A stretch of 64,000 bases of DNA. It comes from Pyrrhoderma lamaoense. Its lineage: Eukaryota > Basidiomycota > Agaricomycetes > Hymenochaetales > Hymenochaetaceae. A program made the translations under genes and the position numbers. Position 1 is the first letter of the stretch. Every line of letters starts with the position of its first letter. The stretch is from positions 744,001 to 808,000 of the forward strand of contig NBAZ01000011.1 in NCBI GenBank assembly GCA_002794735.1, written 5' to 3'. The notes beneath the pieces are model-generated. The model was not told the origin of the DNA. It made no database searches and saw nothing but the letters and a program-made list of their open reading frames with translations. Below, piece by piece: positions 12,017-24,720 of this stretch.

Positions 12017-12767
12017 AGTTGGCGAGTTGTATGTAAGGATGATGGAAGAAAAGTACAAGAGAGAAAATAGAGAATAGAGAGAGAAGAAGAAAAGTAAGCT
12101 GATAAGTGGAATCTCCTTTCGAAGTAGTTGATATTTAAATCAGGTGTACCACACAGCCGAGATCCAATTTCCCTATTTTTTTTAACCCTTTGTCTTTATT
12201 CGGGTTCGCTAAAAAAATTAAGCTGGAGGGGTGGGCGATTAACCGACGTCGTAGTTAGAGACAAAATGTAAAATAGTGAAAGTTCCCGTTTCATGTGTGT
12301 TTCATGAGGCTCTTATGCTCAGGCTGCAAGGGGATTTCACTCGAGGTTGCCGTTAGTTTTCTTCACGTTCTCGAGCAGCAAAATCCGGGTCTCAAAGAAA
12401 CGTGTTTGAGGTGTGGTGTGCGTCCAAGTGGAGTTGAGTCTTTCGGAGCTTGAACTTGGTTTACTTTTTTGAACTCCGTTTATTATTAATGTGATAACGT
12501 CATTACAAAGTGGTTTCCTCGAAATTTACTCTTTTCAATATCCAATATCGAAGCTTATTCAAACCAAAGTTGAAATAGGTTTTGTTTCAACTCGAGATTG
12601 GTATAATGAGATATGGTTGATGAAATCAGGTAAATGCCATTAAAAATACATATTCAACTCGTAAGCCAGGGCGCTTCAAATCCTCAGATTCTCTACGTTC
12701 GATTAGGCGAATTCAGTGTTTGCGAACGGAAGCATAACTCTCAAGGGCAAATCACCAAGAAGTATTT
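12017..12767. other. Intergenic: GLTP promoter and hydrolase 3' flank
   Basis: Both flanking genes are on the minus strand, so this holds the GLTP upstream region and the hydrolase 3' end. Purine-rich GAGAGAGAAGAAG runs at 12055-12095 (CT-rich on the coding strand) lie just upstream of the GLTP start. No coding or RNA signal was seen. Confidence 0.4.
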
Positions 12768-13990
12768 CTAAAGCGCGGCGGAGTTCTGGATCAACCAATG
12801 TGATCCTAGGAACGATGCCGCATCCTTCAGCCAAACAGGGGCACTCTCATCCAATTTCATATCAGTAGCGACAAAGTGTTCTCCGGGGACCCTATAATAC
12901 CTCATAACATCTTTCTCAAAACATCCTTGCTTCAATCCATCGACGGCTTTATACTTCCGAATCAACTCAATGAACATATCCATGCCTTCCACAGGAGCAA
13001 CTGAATCATGAATCCCTTGTAAAAACATTGTAGGCGGCAAGATACGTCCATCCTCAATCCTATCCTCAGGGAAGATCCTCCGTTTTCCCGGAGACGGATC
13101 CCTGTCAGTCCCGAAGAACTCGAGCGTACGGCCATGTTGTTCAGCAGCTGTTGCGCTTCGCGCTCTTGTGGTAAATTCCCCTTCGGGTGTGACCATTTCG
13201 ATGTTTGAGACTATGGGTTGTTTGCCAGTACGTTTTTTCTCAGCTGTGATGGAAGCGAATAGGTCATCGACTAGTGAGGAGGGTAAGGTGGGGACGCCCA
13301 TGATAATTTTCTCGAAAGGCTGTGTCCAGTGAGGTGTTCGGAGGGAGACATAGGGGAACTCAGCGTAGACCGCTCGGGGTTTGGGTATGCGCATCGACGG
13401 CGATGGCGACGACGTAGTTTGGTTATAGAACGTGAGCGCAACCTGTAAAGCACAATATCCACCTGCACTTTCCCCACCAATCAAAATTCTACTCAAGTCC
13501 GGTATAAGATTCTTATCTGGATAACTTGACTTCAGTGCATCCGCCAGGCCAGTGGTGAGCCAGATGTATGCATCATGTATGTCATCAAGAGCTTCTTCGC
13601 AAGTCGCTTCGGGAAGGAGTCGATAATCCGCTGAAACCAGTATTGCGTCCTGTTGGACTGCTAAATCGCATACCCACTGTGCAAGCCAGTTGGGGTAATC
13701 CCTTTGGCCACCGAACTATTACGTGTAAACAACATGACGTAATCAATATAAACATTTTACAACTTAGAACCCCAGAAAACCGTAGCTTTTCTTTTCTTTA
13801 TATCTGAAAGAACACTCACCAACCAGCCACCATGGTAGCGCAGTATTATGGGGCACCTTGCACTTGTCTCGCTTAATGGGTCTCTTTTCTCGAGAGTTGT
13901 CTTCGGGACCAATACATCGATTTTAATTGGGTGGTCTTCGACGGTCTTATAGACATGAGTGGTAACTGAAAAGGGATCAAGTCTGTTCAT
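12768..13990 (-). CDS. Alpha/beta-hydrolase (esterase/lipase, Abhydrolase_3 type)
   Basis: Two exons (13820-13990 and 12768-13715) separated by a 104-nt GT-AG intron give about 372 residues. RYHGGWL at residues 51-57 is the oxyanion HGG motif. ADYRLLPE (residues 86-93) matches the conserved strand after it. GESAGG carries the nucleophile at about Ser140. GIHDSVAP gives the acid at about Asp294 and GEHF the base at about His337. This is the HSL/esterase-like branch of alpha/beta-hydrolases that cleaves carboxylic esters; the natural substrate is unknown. There is no signal peptide, so it is probably cytosolic. The HGGW variant of the usual HGGG is common in fungal members. Similar proteins are often clustered with secondary metabolism, but no such cluster is visible here. 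Confidence 0.85.
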
Positions 13991-15249
13991 CTCGTGTCAG
14001 AAATCTAGAAGATTAATTACACTCGAGAAGGGCGGGGGAAGGAAGAAGGAAGGGGAACCTCATCTTATCCATCCCCAACTCTAAAGATTTAAATACTATT
14101 CAGCTTAGCCAACCCCGTCCTTCCCCTCCATCTATCAGCTGATTCATCCAAAGCTCACTAAGTTTGTCACAGGGACAAAGTCGTTATTAGAAAGGATATC
14201 ACAGGGACTTTAACACAAAAGCTTCCATAGAGATGTACACTAACCTTTTCTCTCCTAAGCCACCATAACTGCTAAGATCTTCTCACGTGGAACTGATCGT
14301 GGTAGTTTGGTGCTACAAATATTTAACTAAAACGGATCGAGTAAACTAGACAACCCTGAACATATACTCTAATAACCATGCCTACCCTGAGTAAGTGCGT
14401 AGAAATGAGCTTCTTGAATGGAAAGAATGGTAAATAAATCAAATGTTTTTTTAGTAAATTCTAACAAGAATGCTAAGTCGTTCCGAAAACTTGACTCAAT
14501 AATTATAATGGACTCGAAGACCTCAGTGAGATACTAGCATGCACTGCTATTTCCCCACTGAATTCAATATACTCCCTCTTTCTTACTCTTACGATATCAT
14601 TACAAACTGCATGTGAAAAGGGCATCCAAGATCTAGTTCCAGTCCCAGTTCCACTTTACTCGTCTCCACGAAAACTTACGTACCCTATGTATCACTCGAT
14701 CCAAGACCAGAAATGCTACCATTTTGAGGGGAGAAGGATTGCTATCAGCTTTGCTATATTTTTATGCGATACAAAATAGTAACTCTGTTACTAAAGATAC
14801 CTCTGTGCTTGCACGTATATGATCACATTGCGCCTCCCGGACTTGGGATACGTTTGCGTTTGTGAGATAATGATTCAACTCATGTGTTGGAATGAAATAA
14901 CCTTTGCAAAGTCAAAATCGGAGGCAAATTTAGTTTGCATCTTCTAAGTTAGGTTGGGAAGGGGAGTAAGCACGGAAGACGAAAAAACATAGGACGTCTT
15001 GAAAGCGAAACGGGATCTTTTATTTTCTGTAGAATTTGTGTCTGCTTTGTTTGATAAAATCCTTGATTGGATGTCTTTGTATTTCTAGAGTTTACTATGT
15101 ATACAAGAAAAATAATTGTGTCATAGTTCGGAAAGCAAATCTTAATGATGGAAGTAAAGAGAAAGGTGAAGCCCAACACACAACTGAGAAAAAGAAGAGA
15201 AAGAGAGAAAAAAAGAATTGAAGACGAGGAAAGGGGAAAATGCGGAAGC
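13991..15249. other. Long intergenic region, no supported gene
   Basis: About 1.26 kb between the hydrolase start and the 3' end of the glycine-cleavage T gene. A possible spliced mini-ORF begins at the ATG at 14379 (donor GTAAGT, acceptor TTTTTTTAG near 14454) and would give about 30 residues with no recognisable features. I do not call it a gene. ORFs at 14949-15179 and 15036-15221 are A/T-rich 3' flank. Confidence 0.4.
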
Positions 15250-16822
15250 TTAGTTTCCTTCTCCTCTCCAATACCTAGTCTTCACAAACGGCATCGGCGT
15301 AACGGTCGCTTTTCTAGCTTTCCCACGAACTTCGACCGCAAGTTCAGTTCCTTTCTTATGATGTCCTGATTTTACGTATCCCATAGCGATGTTCTTTCCT
15401 AAAGTCGGAGAAGGGATACCAGACGTTACTTTCCCGAGCTGCTCTCCAGATGGGGTGAGAATTGGAGCGCCTTCACGGGCTGGTGCACCTTCGACGATGA
15501 GCCCGATACGACGACGCGGAGGACCGGATTTGAGGTGTTCTCGGACGGCGTCTGCACCGATAAATGTACCTGCTTCACGGCGTTCTTTTCCAATCACCCA
15601 CGTTAAGCCGGCCTCGACGGGAGAGGTATCTTCGTCGAGGTCGTGTCCATAAAGACACATACCTGCTTCTAGCCTCAAACTGTCACGGGCACCTAGACCG
15701 GTAAGTTGGACGGGGGGACGTAATAAGAGTTTTGCGAAGTCTAAAGTTTGATAAGGAGGAATTGAAATCTGGAATGAAGAAATAGTTTCAACAAAAAGTC
15801 GGTTAGGGAGTGAATCGACTGGGTAGAAGAACAAACCTCAAATCCATCTTCTCCTGTGTATCCTCCACGAGCGACGTGAACATTGAAACCCTCAAGCGAG
15901 ACAAATGCGGAACGACCAAATGTGAGTTCACGTAAATCGAATGCAGTCAATCCTTGTAAGAGATTCGCAGCCTCGGGTCCTTGGAGAGCGAGCAAGCCCC
16001 AGTCCTCCAGAATTTCCAGCTCAACCTTTCCCTTTGCGGCTTTGGGACTTGAATTCCATTCGTCTAGTTTTTGACGAACCAGGCAAGGTCGCGTTCTCTA
16101 CGACCAGCATTGGTGACAACGTAGAATGCGTCCTCTGCGTGTTTTGTGATTATTGTATCATCAATTATACCACCCCGTTCGTTGAGAAGGACAGAGAGAG
16201 TAGATGAGTATGGGGATAAAGTTGACAATGACGAAGGTGTAAGCCATTCAAGGAACTCTGTAGCAGTTCCACCAAGGAAACTAAGAAGAGATTGAGGAAG
16301 AATTTCAGTTGATAAATTTATATTGCTTACTTGGACTGAACCATGTGTCCAACGTCGAATAACCCTACCGAATTTCTAACATGGTGATGACTCGCGACTA
16401 TGGTATATGAGCATTATTGCTCAGTATGACCTCCTTCACTTCTTGTTTTTTGACTCTCACGACGTACCAGCACCAACATTTCCATAAGATAGAGGCATAG
16501 AGTATCCGGCGAACGGTACCATTTTTGCACCATTTTCTACATGAAAGTCATAGAGGCCAGTTTTGCGAAGCTGTATACTTGCGTTCTTGAGTATACAAAA
16601 TTGAAATAAGTAGTTGAGACTGCATACCTCTTCAGCTATACGAGCGGTGGACCTGAATCCACGGCATTGCAAAGTACGACTGGCCCGGAGCCGGAGAGAC
16701 GACAAGTTGCCAGCATTTTGTTCGACGTTGGTATCGACGTTGTCGTGTCTCTCTGGAGAACTGGAGATACAGCCTAAGGCCAAGCTCCGTAAGAAATTAC
16801 ATACAAATTCCGCCATTTCCAT
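15250..16822 (-). CDS. GCV1: Aminomethyltransferase, glycine cleavage system T protein
   Basis: Exons on the minus strand encode an N-terminal extension with several Arg and Ser residues ([20 protein letters not shown]), typical of a mitochondrial leader. Then come [20 protein letters not shown] and AGYSMPLSY, followed by [84 protein letters not shown], [11 protein letters not shown] and [17 protein letters not shown]. These are the folate-binding and C-terminal barrel signatures of GcvT. The protein takes the aminomethyl group from H-protein and makes 5,10-methylene-THF and ammonia in mitochondria. One A is missing near 16068-16072, breaking VKKLDEW. The gene is divergent from the AT-hook gene. 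It ends RYWRGEGN, close to the usual C-terminus of the family. Confidence 0.9.
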
Positions 16823-17645
16823 TTACAGAAAAAGTCGATCTGTGACGATCATCCGATGTTCCCTATAATTAGATCCAAATATGTGCATATGCGATATTAT
16901 GTTATGATATTTGTTTATCGTCGCCGCCGCAAATTTTTCTTTCCATTCTAGACTATCAAATGTGGGACGGACGTGGAAGCTTAAGCTTATCGATGTGATA
17001 AATCAATGGATAATGTTAATCCAGGAGATAGAGATAATGATAATTGATATCTGATCTCAACTTTCTTTCTATCTTTTTCTCGGAGTGCGTCATCAGTTCC
17101 CGAGCTGGATGATATTTAGTTAGCACAAGGACAAAGAGATGGCTAGTTTGATCTTATTGCACAGCAAGCGAGGCATCATCTGCAGAACTTGATATTTTTA
17201 GCAAGTTCCGAAGCAAAGGTCACGGACACAAATTTTTATTTATTTCAAAATATCGTACATACCAAAGATATTGTATATCTTTGCTCAATTTACCCCGGTT
17301 CTCTTTGCTCCTTGGTCGATTAGAAACAAAGGCAGAAAGTTTGTGATACATATAAAGTTCCACCACAACTCTTAATTTAACACAAATACTGATTCAAAGA
17401 CAAAAAGGAGCCGAAAACGTTGAGATAAAGCCATTGTGGTCTATATCAGGTAATCATTTCGCACACACGAATCCGGTGATTCGCCACTGAAAGTGGCGTA
17501 CCGCTTTGTTGCTTGTGACTACTTAAAGCACCTCAGCCTTTAGATCCCCGCCTTGATTTGTCCCCATCTGTCCCTCTTCTCGGTTTTTTTCTTACAACAA
17601 CAGTCCACCCATAACAATCTCTTCGTCTTGAAAGCTCTTTTTACA
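16823..17645. promoter_or_regulatory. Divergent promoter, GCV1 / AT-hook gene
   Basis: About 820 bases between two divergent starts. The side next to the AT-hook gene is pyrimidine-rich (CCCTCTTCTCGG...TTTTTTTCTTAC at 17570-17595), a common fungal core-promoter/5' UTR feature. An AAGCTTAAGCTT block occurs near 16977. No ORF of interest was seen. Confidence 0.35.
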
Positions 17646-19515
17646 ATGCGTGCCCGTAAGTATATGTCGAAATAATTTTTTTAAATCCGTCAAAAAATTT
17701 TTTTAAACATAAATCTGTTGTTTTCTTTTTTTTCTCCTTTTATTGTGGACATATTTTTATTTTTATTATCTTTTTCATCTAGAGCACAAAGCATTATATC
17801 TTGCATCTCGAAAGTATATAGAACCCTCTGATGAATACCCAAAGACACGTGAAGTGTCGCCGTCGTCGTCTTCTGGCAGGAGCTGGAGTTCGACGGTGGT
17901 AAAGTCGGAGCCAGACTCTGATTTGGAAATGATTGACCTGAGTAGCCTCTCTGTTACCTTCTCGCCTAATTACCCCGTTCGGTTTAGACGGAAGCTCTCA
18001 ACAGTTTTCAACATCAGCTCATCTACTTCTTTAAAACCTCTCTCTTCCTCTTCTGGATCCTCATCTACCGTGGCTGAATCAGCCCTTAATTCTCTCTCAA
18101 ATATCACATCACTACACTCAGACATGAGCTACCCTGGTCCACTTTTTGGATCCGACAAACCACTACCTACCTCCACTTCTTCATCTACTTCATCTTTTGA
18201 TTACATACCTGTCGAGAACTACGTAGAACCTAGCCTTCCAAATGTCTCTGTAAAGCATTCATCCACCTCTTCTTCGCCTCAACCCCACTTTGTTACAAGT
18301 GCACCGCCTCCAGAGACGATATCATCTTCATCAAAAAATTCAAGTTCTCCATCATCCACCGAACAATCCTCTTTTTCTGTAACAAATGCAATCGCTTCTA
18401 CCTCTACCTCTACTTCCGATCCTACTTTTACTACTACTGAATTTTCTGGCACTTCACAAAACGCGTCTGTAACGCGTGGCCGAAAACGTAACTTATATGA
18501 AGTTTCTATATGTAATTCTACTACACACCGTCCCCTTGGACCAGCGCACCTAGAGCACGACTATTCAGTTGCACGTACCGCTCTTTCACAAGCCATCGCG
18601 ACGGCGGTATACGATCTATTCGGATTCTCCGTCCCGGTACGTGATTCTTCGGTAGAAGCCCGCCGGCCGGGTAAAGAAGCGATCCCAGCGATACGCGCCC
18701 ACCCACTCGTCCGTCGGGCGTGCGCAAAATTGGATAAAGCGGATGCTGCACTCGAACAGGCGCTCACGAGAGGAGAGACGTTCGAGAATACGCCTGTTCC
18801 GGATGAATGGCGTTGGGGGAGTGAGGTGTTGAAACCGTTTGAGTGGGCATACGTACCCCCTCCACCGGCACCTCAGCCTGCGAGGAGGTTGCGTTCGGAG
18901 GTGAACACGGAGTTAATTATAGAGTCGCGCACTCGTGGACAGAAAAGGAAAGCTACTGAAGCTGTTAATGAGAATAATTATGATGCCGGTGTTAAGGGAA
19001 GGTTGTCTGCCGATCTGAGATCTAGTGTAGGAGTCGAGACAGAGAATGTGGCTTTGAAATCTGAGTCGCGATTATCGGAATCACCATCGGAGAAGAGGTC
19101 GATCACGGAGGATTGTACTGGTGATGCTGCCGCTACTAAGTTTACAGCTATTGCCAATTCCTCTGTTACTGCCACCGCTGCTGTTGCTATTGCTACTGTA
19201 CCACCCTCGTCATCTTCCTCTGTCTCGGATTCCTCTATCTCCAACCTATCTTCACCTATAGAGAAACGTAAGCGCGGTCGACCACGCAAGGTAGCCAAAA
19301 TTGACGCAAGCTCGTCTCCTGGTTCTTCTCTCTCTGTACCTGTGTCGACTGCATCTCCTAAGATTATGCCAAAGTTAGTAGCGAGTCGACCTCCTATTTT
19401 GTCATCCTCTCCTTCTTGTCCACCGTTACCTGTGAAACGTCCCCGTGGTCGACCACGAAAGCATTTCATTCCAATGCCGCTCGAGTCAGTGATGTCAACA
19501 GTGATTTCAGTATAA
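17646..19515 (+). CDS. AT-hook protein, Ser-rich (uncharacterised)
   Basis: A 10-nt first exon (ATGCGTGCCC) splices at GTAAGT to an acceptor at 17781-17782, giving MRAQHKALYLASRKYIEPSD. The second exon then runs open to 19515 for about 580 residues. The first half is Ser/Thr/Pro-rich and low complexity. The middle (about 18500-18900) is ordered, with HRPLGPAHLEHDYSVARTAL and helix-forming stretches. Two AT-hook motifs lie near the C-terminus, KRKRGRPRK and KRPRGRPRK, which bind the minor groove of A/T-rich DNA. The protein is probably nuclear and chromatin-associated. I do not recognise the central region. A YLASRKYI start with an N-terminal mini-exon is supported by exact phase (C|AG). No frame break was found. 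Confidence 0.75.
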
Positions 19516-20010
19516 GCGACTTCATTGCTACTTCATCATACACTCTTTCTCCTTTTTTTCTCCTTTTTTCATTCTTGGTGGCTTCTGATTCCATGCATTT
19601 GAGAAGCAATACATAGACTCTTCCTCTTTTCAATCACCAAGCGCACAATTTACACTATCGCATCCTATTATTCTTTCCTTCTTTCTAGAGCATTGGTCTC
19701 TTCCCAACAGTTCTCAACAATACCTCATGTATCAGCACGATTTGCAGCACATCACAACTCATCTATATTTTAATTGCTCTTCCCTTTTCTCCCCTTATTC
19801 TCGATCCTTTATTTCCCCTTTTTCTTTTTCTTCCTCTCCACTACATCTGCTATGCACAAAGCACGCACGCTAAATCTGTAACATAAATGTACTAGTTTAC
19901 TAGAGTGTAAGAAGATCATATTATGATCTAAATCATACTACGTTTAAACACTAAAAAAAGAGCGACTAAAAATCATATAAAGTACATATGAGCGAAGAAT
20001 GTGAGAAAAC
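19516..20010. other. Convergent 3' flanks
   Basis: The interval lies between the ends of the AT-hook gene and the NOL8-like gene. It is pyrimidine-rich on the plus strand (many CTTTTTTCTCC runs at 19540-19850). No coding or RNA signal was seen. Confidence 0.4.
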
Positions 20011-22080
20011 TTAATCACGATCAATTCCCCGCCTACGATTACTTTTAACAGCCTCACGATGTCTCCGTTTCCAATCTCTCGTAAGTTCAACTTTTTGTGC
20101 CTTCCACCGAGCTCGGATCGCCTCATCGTCTTCTGTTCTACAAAATCCAAATCCATTCTCTTCTGTTAAACCCATTTCAGCAAGGACTGTGTATATGTCT
20201 CGTTTCCCGGTTGAGGACGGGAAGAAGAATGGTTTGGATGTGTCTAGTCTGAATGGACCACTCGTTTGTGGTTGTGATCGAGGCTGTGCGTGAGATTCAG
20301 TTGGTTCGTGTGTTTGAAGTGTGGAAGATGGTTGTGGTTCGGGGGTGCGGGTGCAACTGGGAATGAGAACTCTTCATCTAGCTCGAGATCTAGGTTCCCA
20401 AGAATCGAATATCCACCTTGAGATTCAAAGTTAGGGCAACATGTTCTCATAATGATTAGAGAAGTCTAAGTACATACCTTCGTCTGCTTGGGGGCAAACA
20501 TGTTTTTGAGTTTTGTTACTTGTGTCTCTTTATGAGGTTCCGAGATGGCAGGTATTTCCTTCTTCTCCTTCTCCTTTTCAGTCTCTTCCTCCTCATCCTC
20601 CCCTCCTCCTCCTCCTCCTCCTCTCTCTTCTTCTTCTTCTTCTTCTTCTTCTTCTTCTTCTTCTTCTTCATTTCCACTTTCATCTCCCTCCTCCTCATCC
20701 TCGTCCTCCATATCCCCCTCCTCTTTCCCGTCAGAAGGTTTCCTCACAGAGTCTCCATCACGGTTGACCGGTATCGTTTCCTTTCTTCGTAGATTATCTA
20801 TGAGAACGTCTTCCTGTACTACATCCCTAAGTTTTCCTTTCACCATCAAAGGTTCTCGAGGAACATACTCTATATCATCATCCTTCCGAGGGCCACGATT
20901 TCGTGTTGAACCGGTATGTTCGGTCGTGTCAATCTCCAAATCACTCAAGCTTTCTGAACCGCCCCAGTCATCTTCGTCTCCTTTTGATCCTGGAGTTTCA
21001 AAAAGAGAAGCAAGTAAAGCAAGATCACGAACAGATTCGCTTGCTAGATCTATCTGTGCCTGGGACTGAGGTATTGGTTTTGTCTCCGAAGCTTGCTGAG
21101 GCGGATGAGCTTCGAAGTCGGAGGGAGATGGTGTAGTTTCTCGCGAGGACGAAGGTGTCTTTTCTTCATGAGGAGGGGATACATGTGGTTTGGTTATCGA
21201 TATCTCAGCCTTTGCTCCTTTAGTAACAAGAGCATTAGTAACAAGAGCAAGAGCTTCCTCTCGGATAGTCTCAATGGACTTTTCAGGTAATATACGCCCA
21301 CTTCCACCCTCTAACATAATCCCGCTCAAGTACTCGTTCCCCACATCTCGGGATCAATAATTTGTCTTCTAGCTCTGACGAGAGACATTTCCTTCTTTTT
21401 CTTCTTTTTCTTATATAGAGCTTCTTGAGCGTTTCCCCTGGAGCTCGATGAAGTTTTCGCAGGAGGAAGAGGGTGTAGAGGGCGCATGCGCATGGGACGC
21501 ACAAGCCTTCCTAATGGCGTTCGTTTCCAACTGGAGCGTAAGGTAGCAGAATTCGGGGAAACAACAGTCATATCTGCAGCATGTACCCCTGTACAACCAC
21601 GAGCTAATCGTCTGCGTTTCCTTGGTGGAAGAGAGGCAGCGTCTTCGTTCTCTTTCCGTATTCTAAAAAAATAGAATGAGTAGATACAATATGTTCAGTT
21701 GAAGTCGTTTCGTTATTTAAATATTTTTTCGTGTGCGCACCGTTCTGCAAAGTCAAGTTTTGCCTCACCTAATCGGAGTTTGGCACCCTTCCATGTTGTT
21801 CCACTAAGAAGGTTTAGACCTGAAGAGCTGAAAGTCATAAATTATCTCTTAACTCTATAATACATTATGAGAACTTACATCTAGCCAACTGCGCCTTCGT
21901 AGTTTCAAGTGTTACATATACATAAGGTCGAGGTTGACCAAGAGCATCTAATTTCCCAAATCCATCTAGTGCCGCAACAGTTCCAAAAGTTGAGAACCGT
22001 TTCTTGAGGTCGTCATATGAAATTTGAGGCGTCAGCCCAGAGACATGTAGACGTTTGACAACGATGTCCATTGTTTGCAT
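20011..22080 (-). CDS. RRM nucleolar protein, NOL8-like
   Basis: The N-terminal exon encodes an RNA-recognition motif: VVKRLHVSGLTPQISYDDLK (RNP2-like), FSTFGTVAALDGFGKLD and PYVYVTLET (RNP1-like). It is completed by the next exon, LLSGTTWKGAKLRLGEAKLD. A basic KKKKKKKEMS stretch and long Glu/Asp-rich acidic tracts follow. The C-terminus reads KPFFFPSSTGKRD, then EAIRARWKAQKVELTRDWKR and RHREAVKSNRRRG. That acidic middle plus a basic RD/RRR tail matches the NOL8 family, which acts in 60S ribosome biogenesis in the nucleolus. One C is missing in the run at 20341-20345, needed to join FPVAPAPPEPQPSS to the tail. Intron splice sites are canonical. The start ATG at 22080 is preceded by A/T-rich sequence. 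Confidence 0.75.
20597..20670. repeat. (CTC)n-(CTT)n coding microsatellite
   Basis: A run of CTC followed by TTC/CTT triplets encodes a poly-Gly then poly-Glu stretch in the NOL8-like protein on the minus strand. The triplet unit keeps frame when its length changes. It produces strong low-complexity shadow ORFs in the other frames. Confidence 0.8.
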
Positions 22081-22435
22081 GGAATTTTAAATTTTTCGCT
22101 CCGATTACAGGATGAGTTATCAAAACTTGAGGAATGGCTTATGTAACATACTTTTTCTCACGCTTTGGTCTGCCGTTCTTCAGTACATGAATATAAACCA
22201 CATTGCAGCAGAGTCGAGTCGATGTTTTATATAAAGGTTTTCAATACAGTATTTTGGATATATAGCTGCTCAGTCGTTACAAACGAGTCTGAGCCAAGGA
22301 ATATTACTATTGTATCATTGTATCTATACAAAAATCAATCTATTCCATGTTTGTCTACTTATATCATTCCATTAGGTATACAAATGCCTTTACGCAATTC
22401 TGCACTTTCAGTCATCAGTATGCTATAATTATAAT
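22081..22435. other. Intergenic between NOL8-like gene and F-box copy A
   Basis: A/T-rich interval between two minus-strand genes. It contains the NOL8-like promoter and the 3' end of F-box copy A. The short ORFs here are not supported. Confidence 0.4.
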
Positions 22436-24720
22436 TTATTCCATTCTCCAGACTGTATTCCAAGTTCTGTCCAGGATATCTCTTAGAGATATATCGCGTT
22501 TATCTTTCATGTATGTTCTTCGTATTTCTCTGAGCATATGGGAGTACACCGCTGATTTCCATAACTGTGATTGTAAAAGGCCCGATCCTCCTGATCCACT
22601 CATATTTCCTGTAACATCTCTATTTGATGCCTCCTGTAATAAGATGTGCGGATTCTTCAAGAACTGATTATACGTGAATGGAAGGACACCAAATCTGTGT
22701 GCCTGCTCCTGCACTCTGGATCGAGATCAAATTCATCATCTTCGAGGTTTTCCATTCCTATTTTGCTAATATACATGCGTTGTCCTATGCGAAATACAAC
22801 TTGCGTTCCATATGACTTATTATATGCGACAGGATAAAGTTTGCCAACGGCACCGAGAATATATCTGTAATATAATGAGATGTTAGAGTTAGGATCTGCC
22901 CATTTGTCAGTGATTCCCCAGCGCGGAAATGGATGTATCCAACTTTGAAGCACTCGAATTCGGCCCAGTTATTTGACCAGCCAGGGGGTAACTGAGCTTG
23001 AATGTCATTGCACCAGCTTTGTGTGAGCTCAATTCTATGTACGAGAGAAATATGAGAAGGATATTTGTCGATAATGTCGTAGAAACATGGGATATCTTGT
23101 TCTTCTATAGCCCAGAGATCTCTAAAGTTCTGAAACCAAGAATTGATCAGTCTTTCCATGAATGTGTCCGGTTTTTTCTTTTGAGAAAGGAAGATGTTTG
23201 GAAGATTCGTAATGGCACTGTTTTCGGTCAAAACGTTATGATGCAAGAAGAACCCAATGCAGAGTTCTCCTGTACTGCTTCCCATAGCGATTAGTCCCCA
23301 TCCGTCATCGAAGTCTAATGCCGAGACGAGAGTAGGTATTGGGATCCCATGCCTCGAGAAAGATATACCGATCCCGTGAGTTCTTGACTTATTTATATTG
23401 TCATTAGAAATACTGATAGACGAAGTGAATAGCATAGATAAGCTTGAGTCAAACACATCTGGCATAGTCACTTGAAACATTCTTCTCCCTGTTGACCCAA
23501 CACAATGTCTTACTACCGGACCCCAGAGGTATTCATGTCTGTCGAAACGAGTTTGTTTCGGACGAAACACTTTTATCGTAGTTTTCTCAGATATAATGAT
23601 AGTTATGATCAAGTAATCAACTTGAATCTCTTTATCCTGTATAGCAACTGATACGCATAGCTTATCGGGTGTAGAGCTTTGTGTATCTATGACTGTTGCG
23701 TTGGGATAGTTACGTTCTTCAGTATGTGGTAGACGGGTAGATGCAATTTGTATTGCATCGGATGTTCCACTGTCGCTTGAGGGTAACTTGTGTAAAGAGA
23801 TTTCCGATTCACAATATGACACAATCATGCCGTTCCATTGAACCATAAGCAGCACAGGGTCCTATTAAATTCAATGTAAGTCTGTATACAATGTATAGAT
23901 ATGGAGCATACCTGCGGTAGGGGCGAAAAAGATTGAGTCGACTTTCTGAGTAACCTGTACTCTTTACTCATATTCCAGTTTGAAACGTGTGCATACGTAT
24001 CATCTCCTTTTTTAGAAGCATATCATATAAGCGATCCGCTAAAAAGCCTGATATGAGATGCATCACGTATGCGAGATAATTCATGTATTAACGGTTTTCC
24101 ATTATGATCTCCTACTTCAAGAATCGTGGTGTACATTGAGCTTGTACCAACTGTGATAGCACACCGTATGTACTCTCCGCCATCGTCTACTAGTCCATCG
24201 ATTACGGGTCCAGGAAGATAGAACTCAAAAACAGGGCGGTTCTGGTCTTTTGAGAGATTCCAGAGAAGTATGCTGCTCGATTTTGTGTCAGAGGATGCTG
24301 CCAAGCACCACATTCCTCTGATCAGCTTTACCCAAGTAACAGCTCGTTTGTTATAAAGGTTCTGTATTGATAGTTCATGTCTAGGTGTATTGTAGCTCTT
24401 TTCAAGTAAGAGTGCGTGTTTAACACACGACTCAATGTCTGCTGCTGCTGTGCCTGTCAGAGAACATATATTGGACGGCATACATAAGGAGCTTGCTTTA
24501 ACCGTACTGTTGAGTATATGATTCCAGAGCTGCTTGTCAGAAGATATCTCCCGATGAAGTTGCTTACAGCTCTTTATAATCGGATTAATGTTGAAAACTC
24601 AGGTGAAAGCCAACCACCCACCTGGCGAATATTCAGAATATCCTGTAATGTTAACATATCGAGTATTTCTCTGAGAGCATCCCATGGCAGAGAAGTAATA
24701 GAAGCTTTTTGATATGTCAT
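22436..24720 (-). CDS. F-box protein, copy A
   Basis: The first exon encodes MTYQKASITSLPWDALREIL, then DMLTLQDILNIRQ. It splices to SCKQLHREISSDKQLWNHIL. LPWDxLxxIL...LxxLxNxxQxCKxL...D..LW is the F-box, which binds Skp1 in SCF ubiquitin ligases. A region shared by all four copies follows: DIESCVKHALLLEKSYNTP, VTWVKLIRGMWCLAASSDTK, SSSILLWNLSKDQ, LPGPVIDGLVDDGGEYIRCA. Farther on are SALDFDDGWGLIAMGSSTGE, LCIGFFLHHNVLTENS, TQVVFRIGQRMYISKI and FGVLPFTYNQFL. Repeated short beta-like blocks (LLWNL, GELCIG) hint at a propeller-like C-terminal region, but no named domain is clear. Total is about 650 residues in 5-6 exons. One-base breaks lie near 22712 and 22950. The target protein is unknown. 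Confidence 0.72.

Noticed and set aside
14379..14540. A possible spliced mini-gene, considered as a mating pheromone precursor
   Set aside because: The translated peptide does not end in a CaaX motif and has no signal or repeat; nothing supports it beyond chance splice sites.
20513..21069. Long plus-strand ORFs rich in Ser, Leu or Phe
   Set aside because: They are shadows of the Glu/Gly microsatellite and acidic tracts of the NOL8-like gene on the minus strand.
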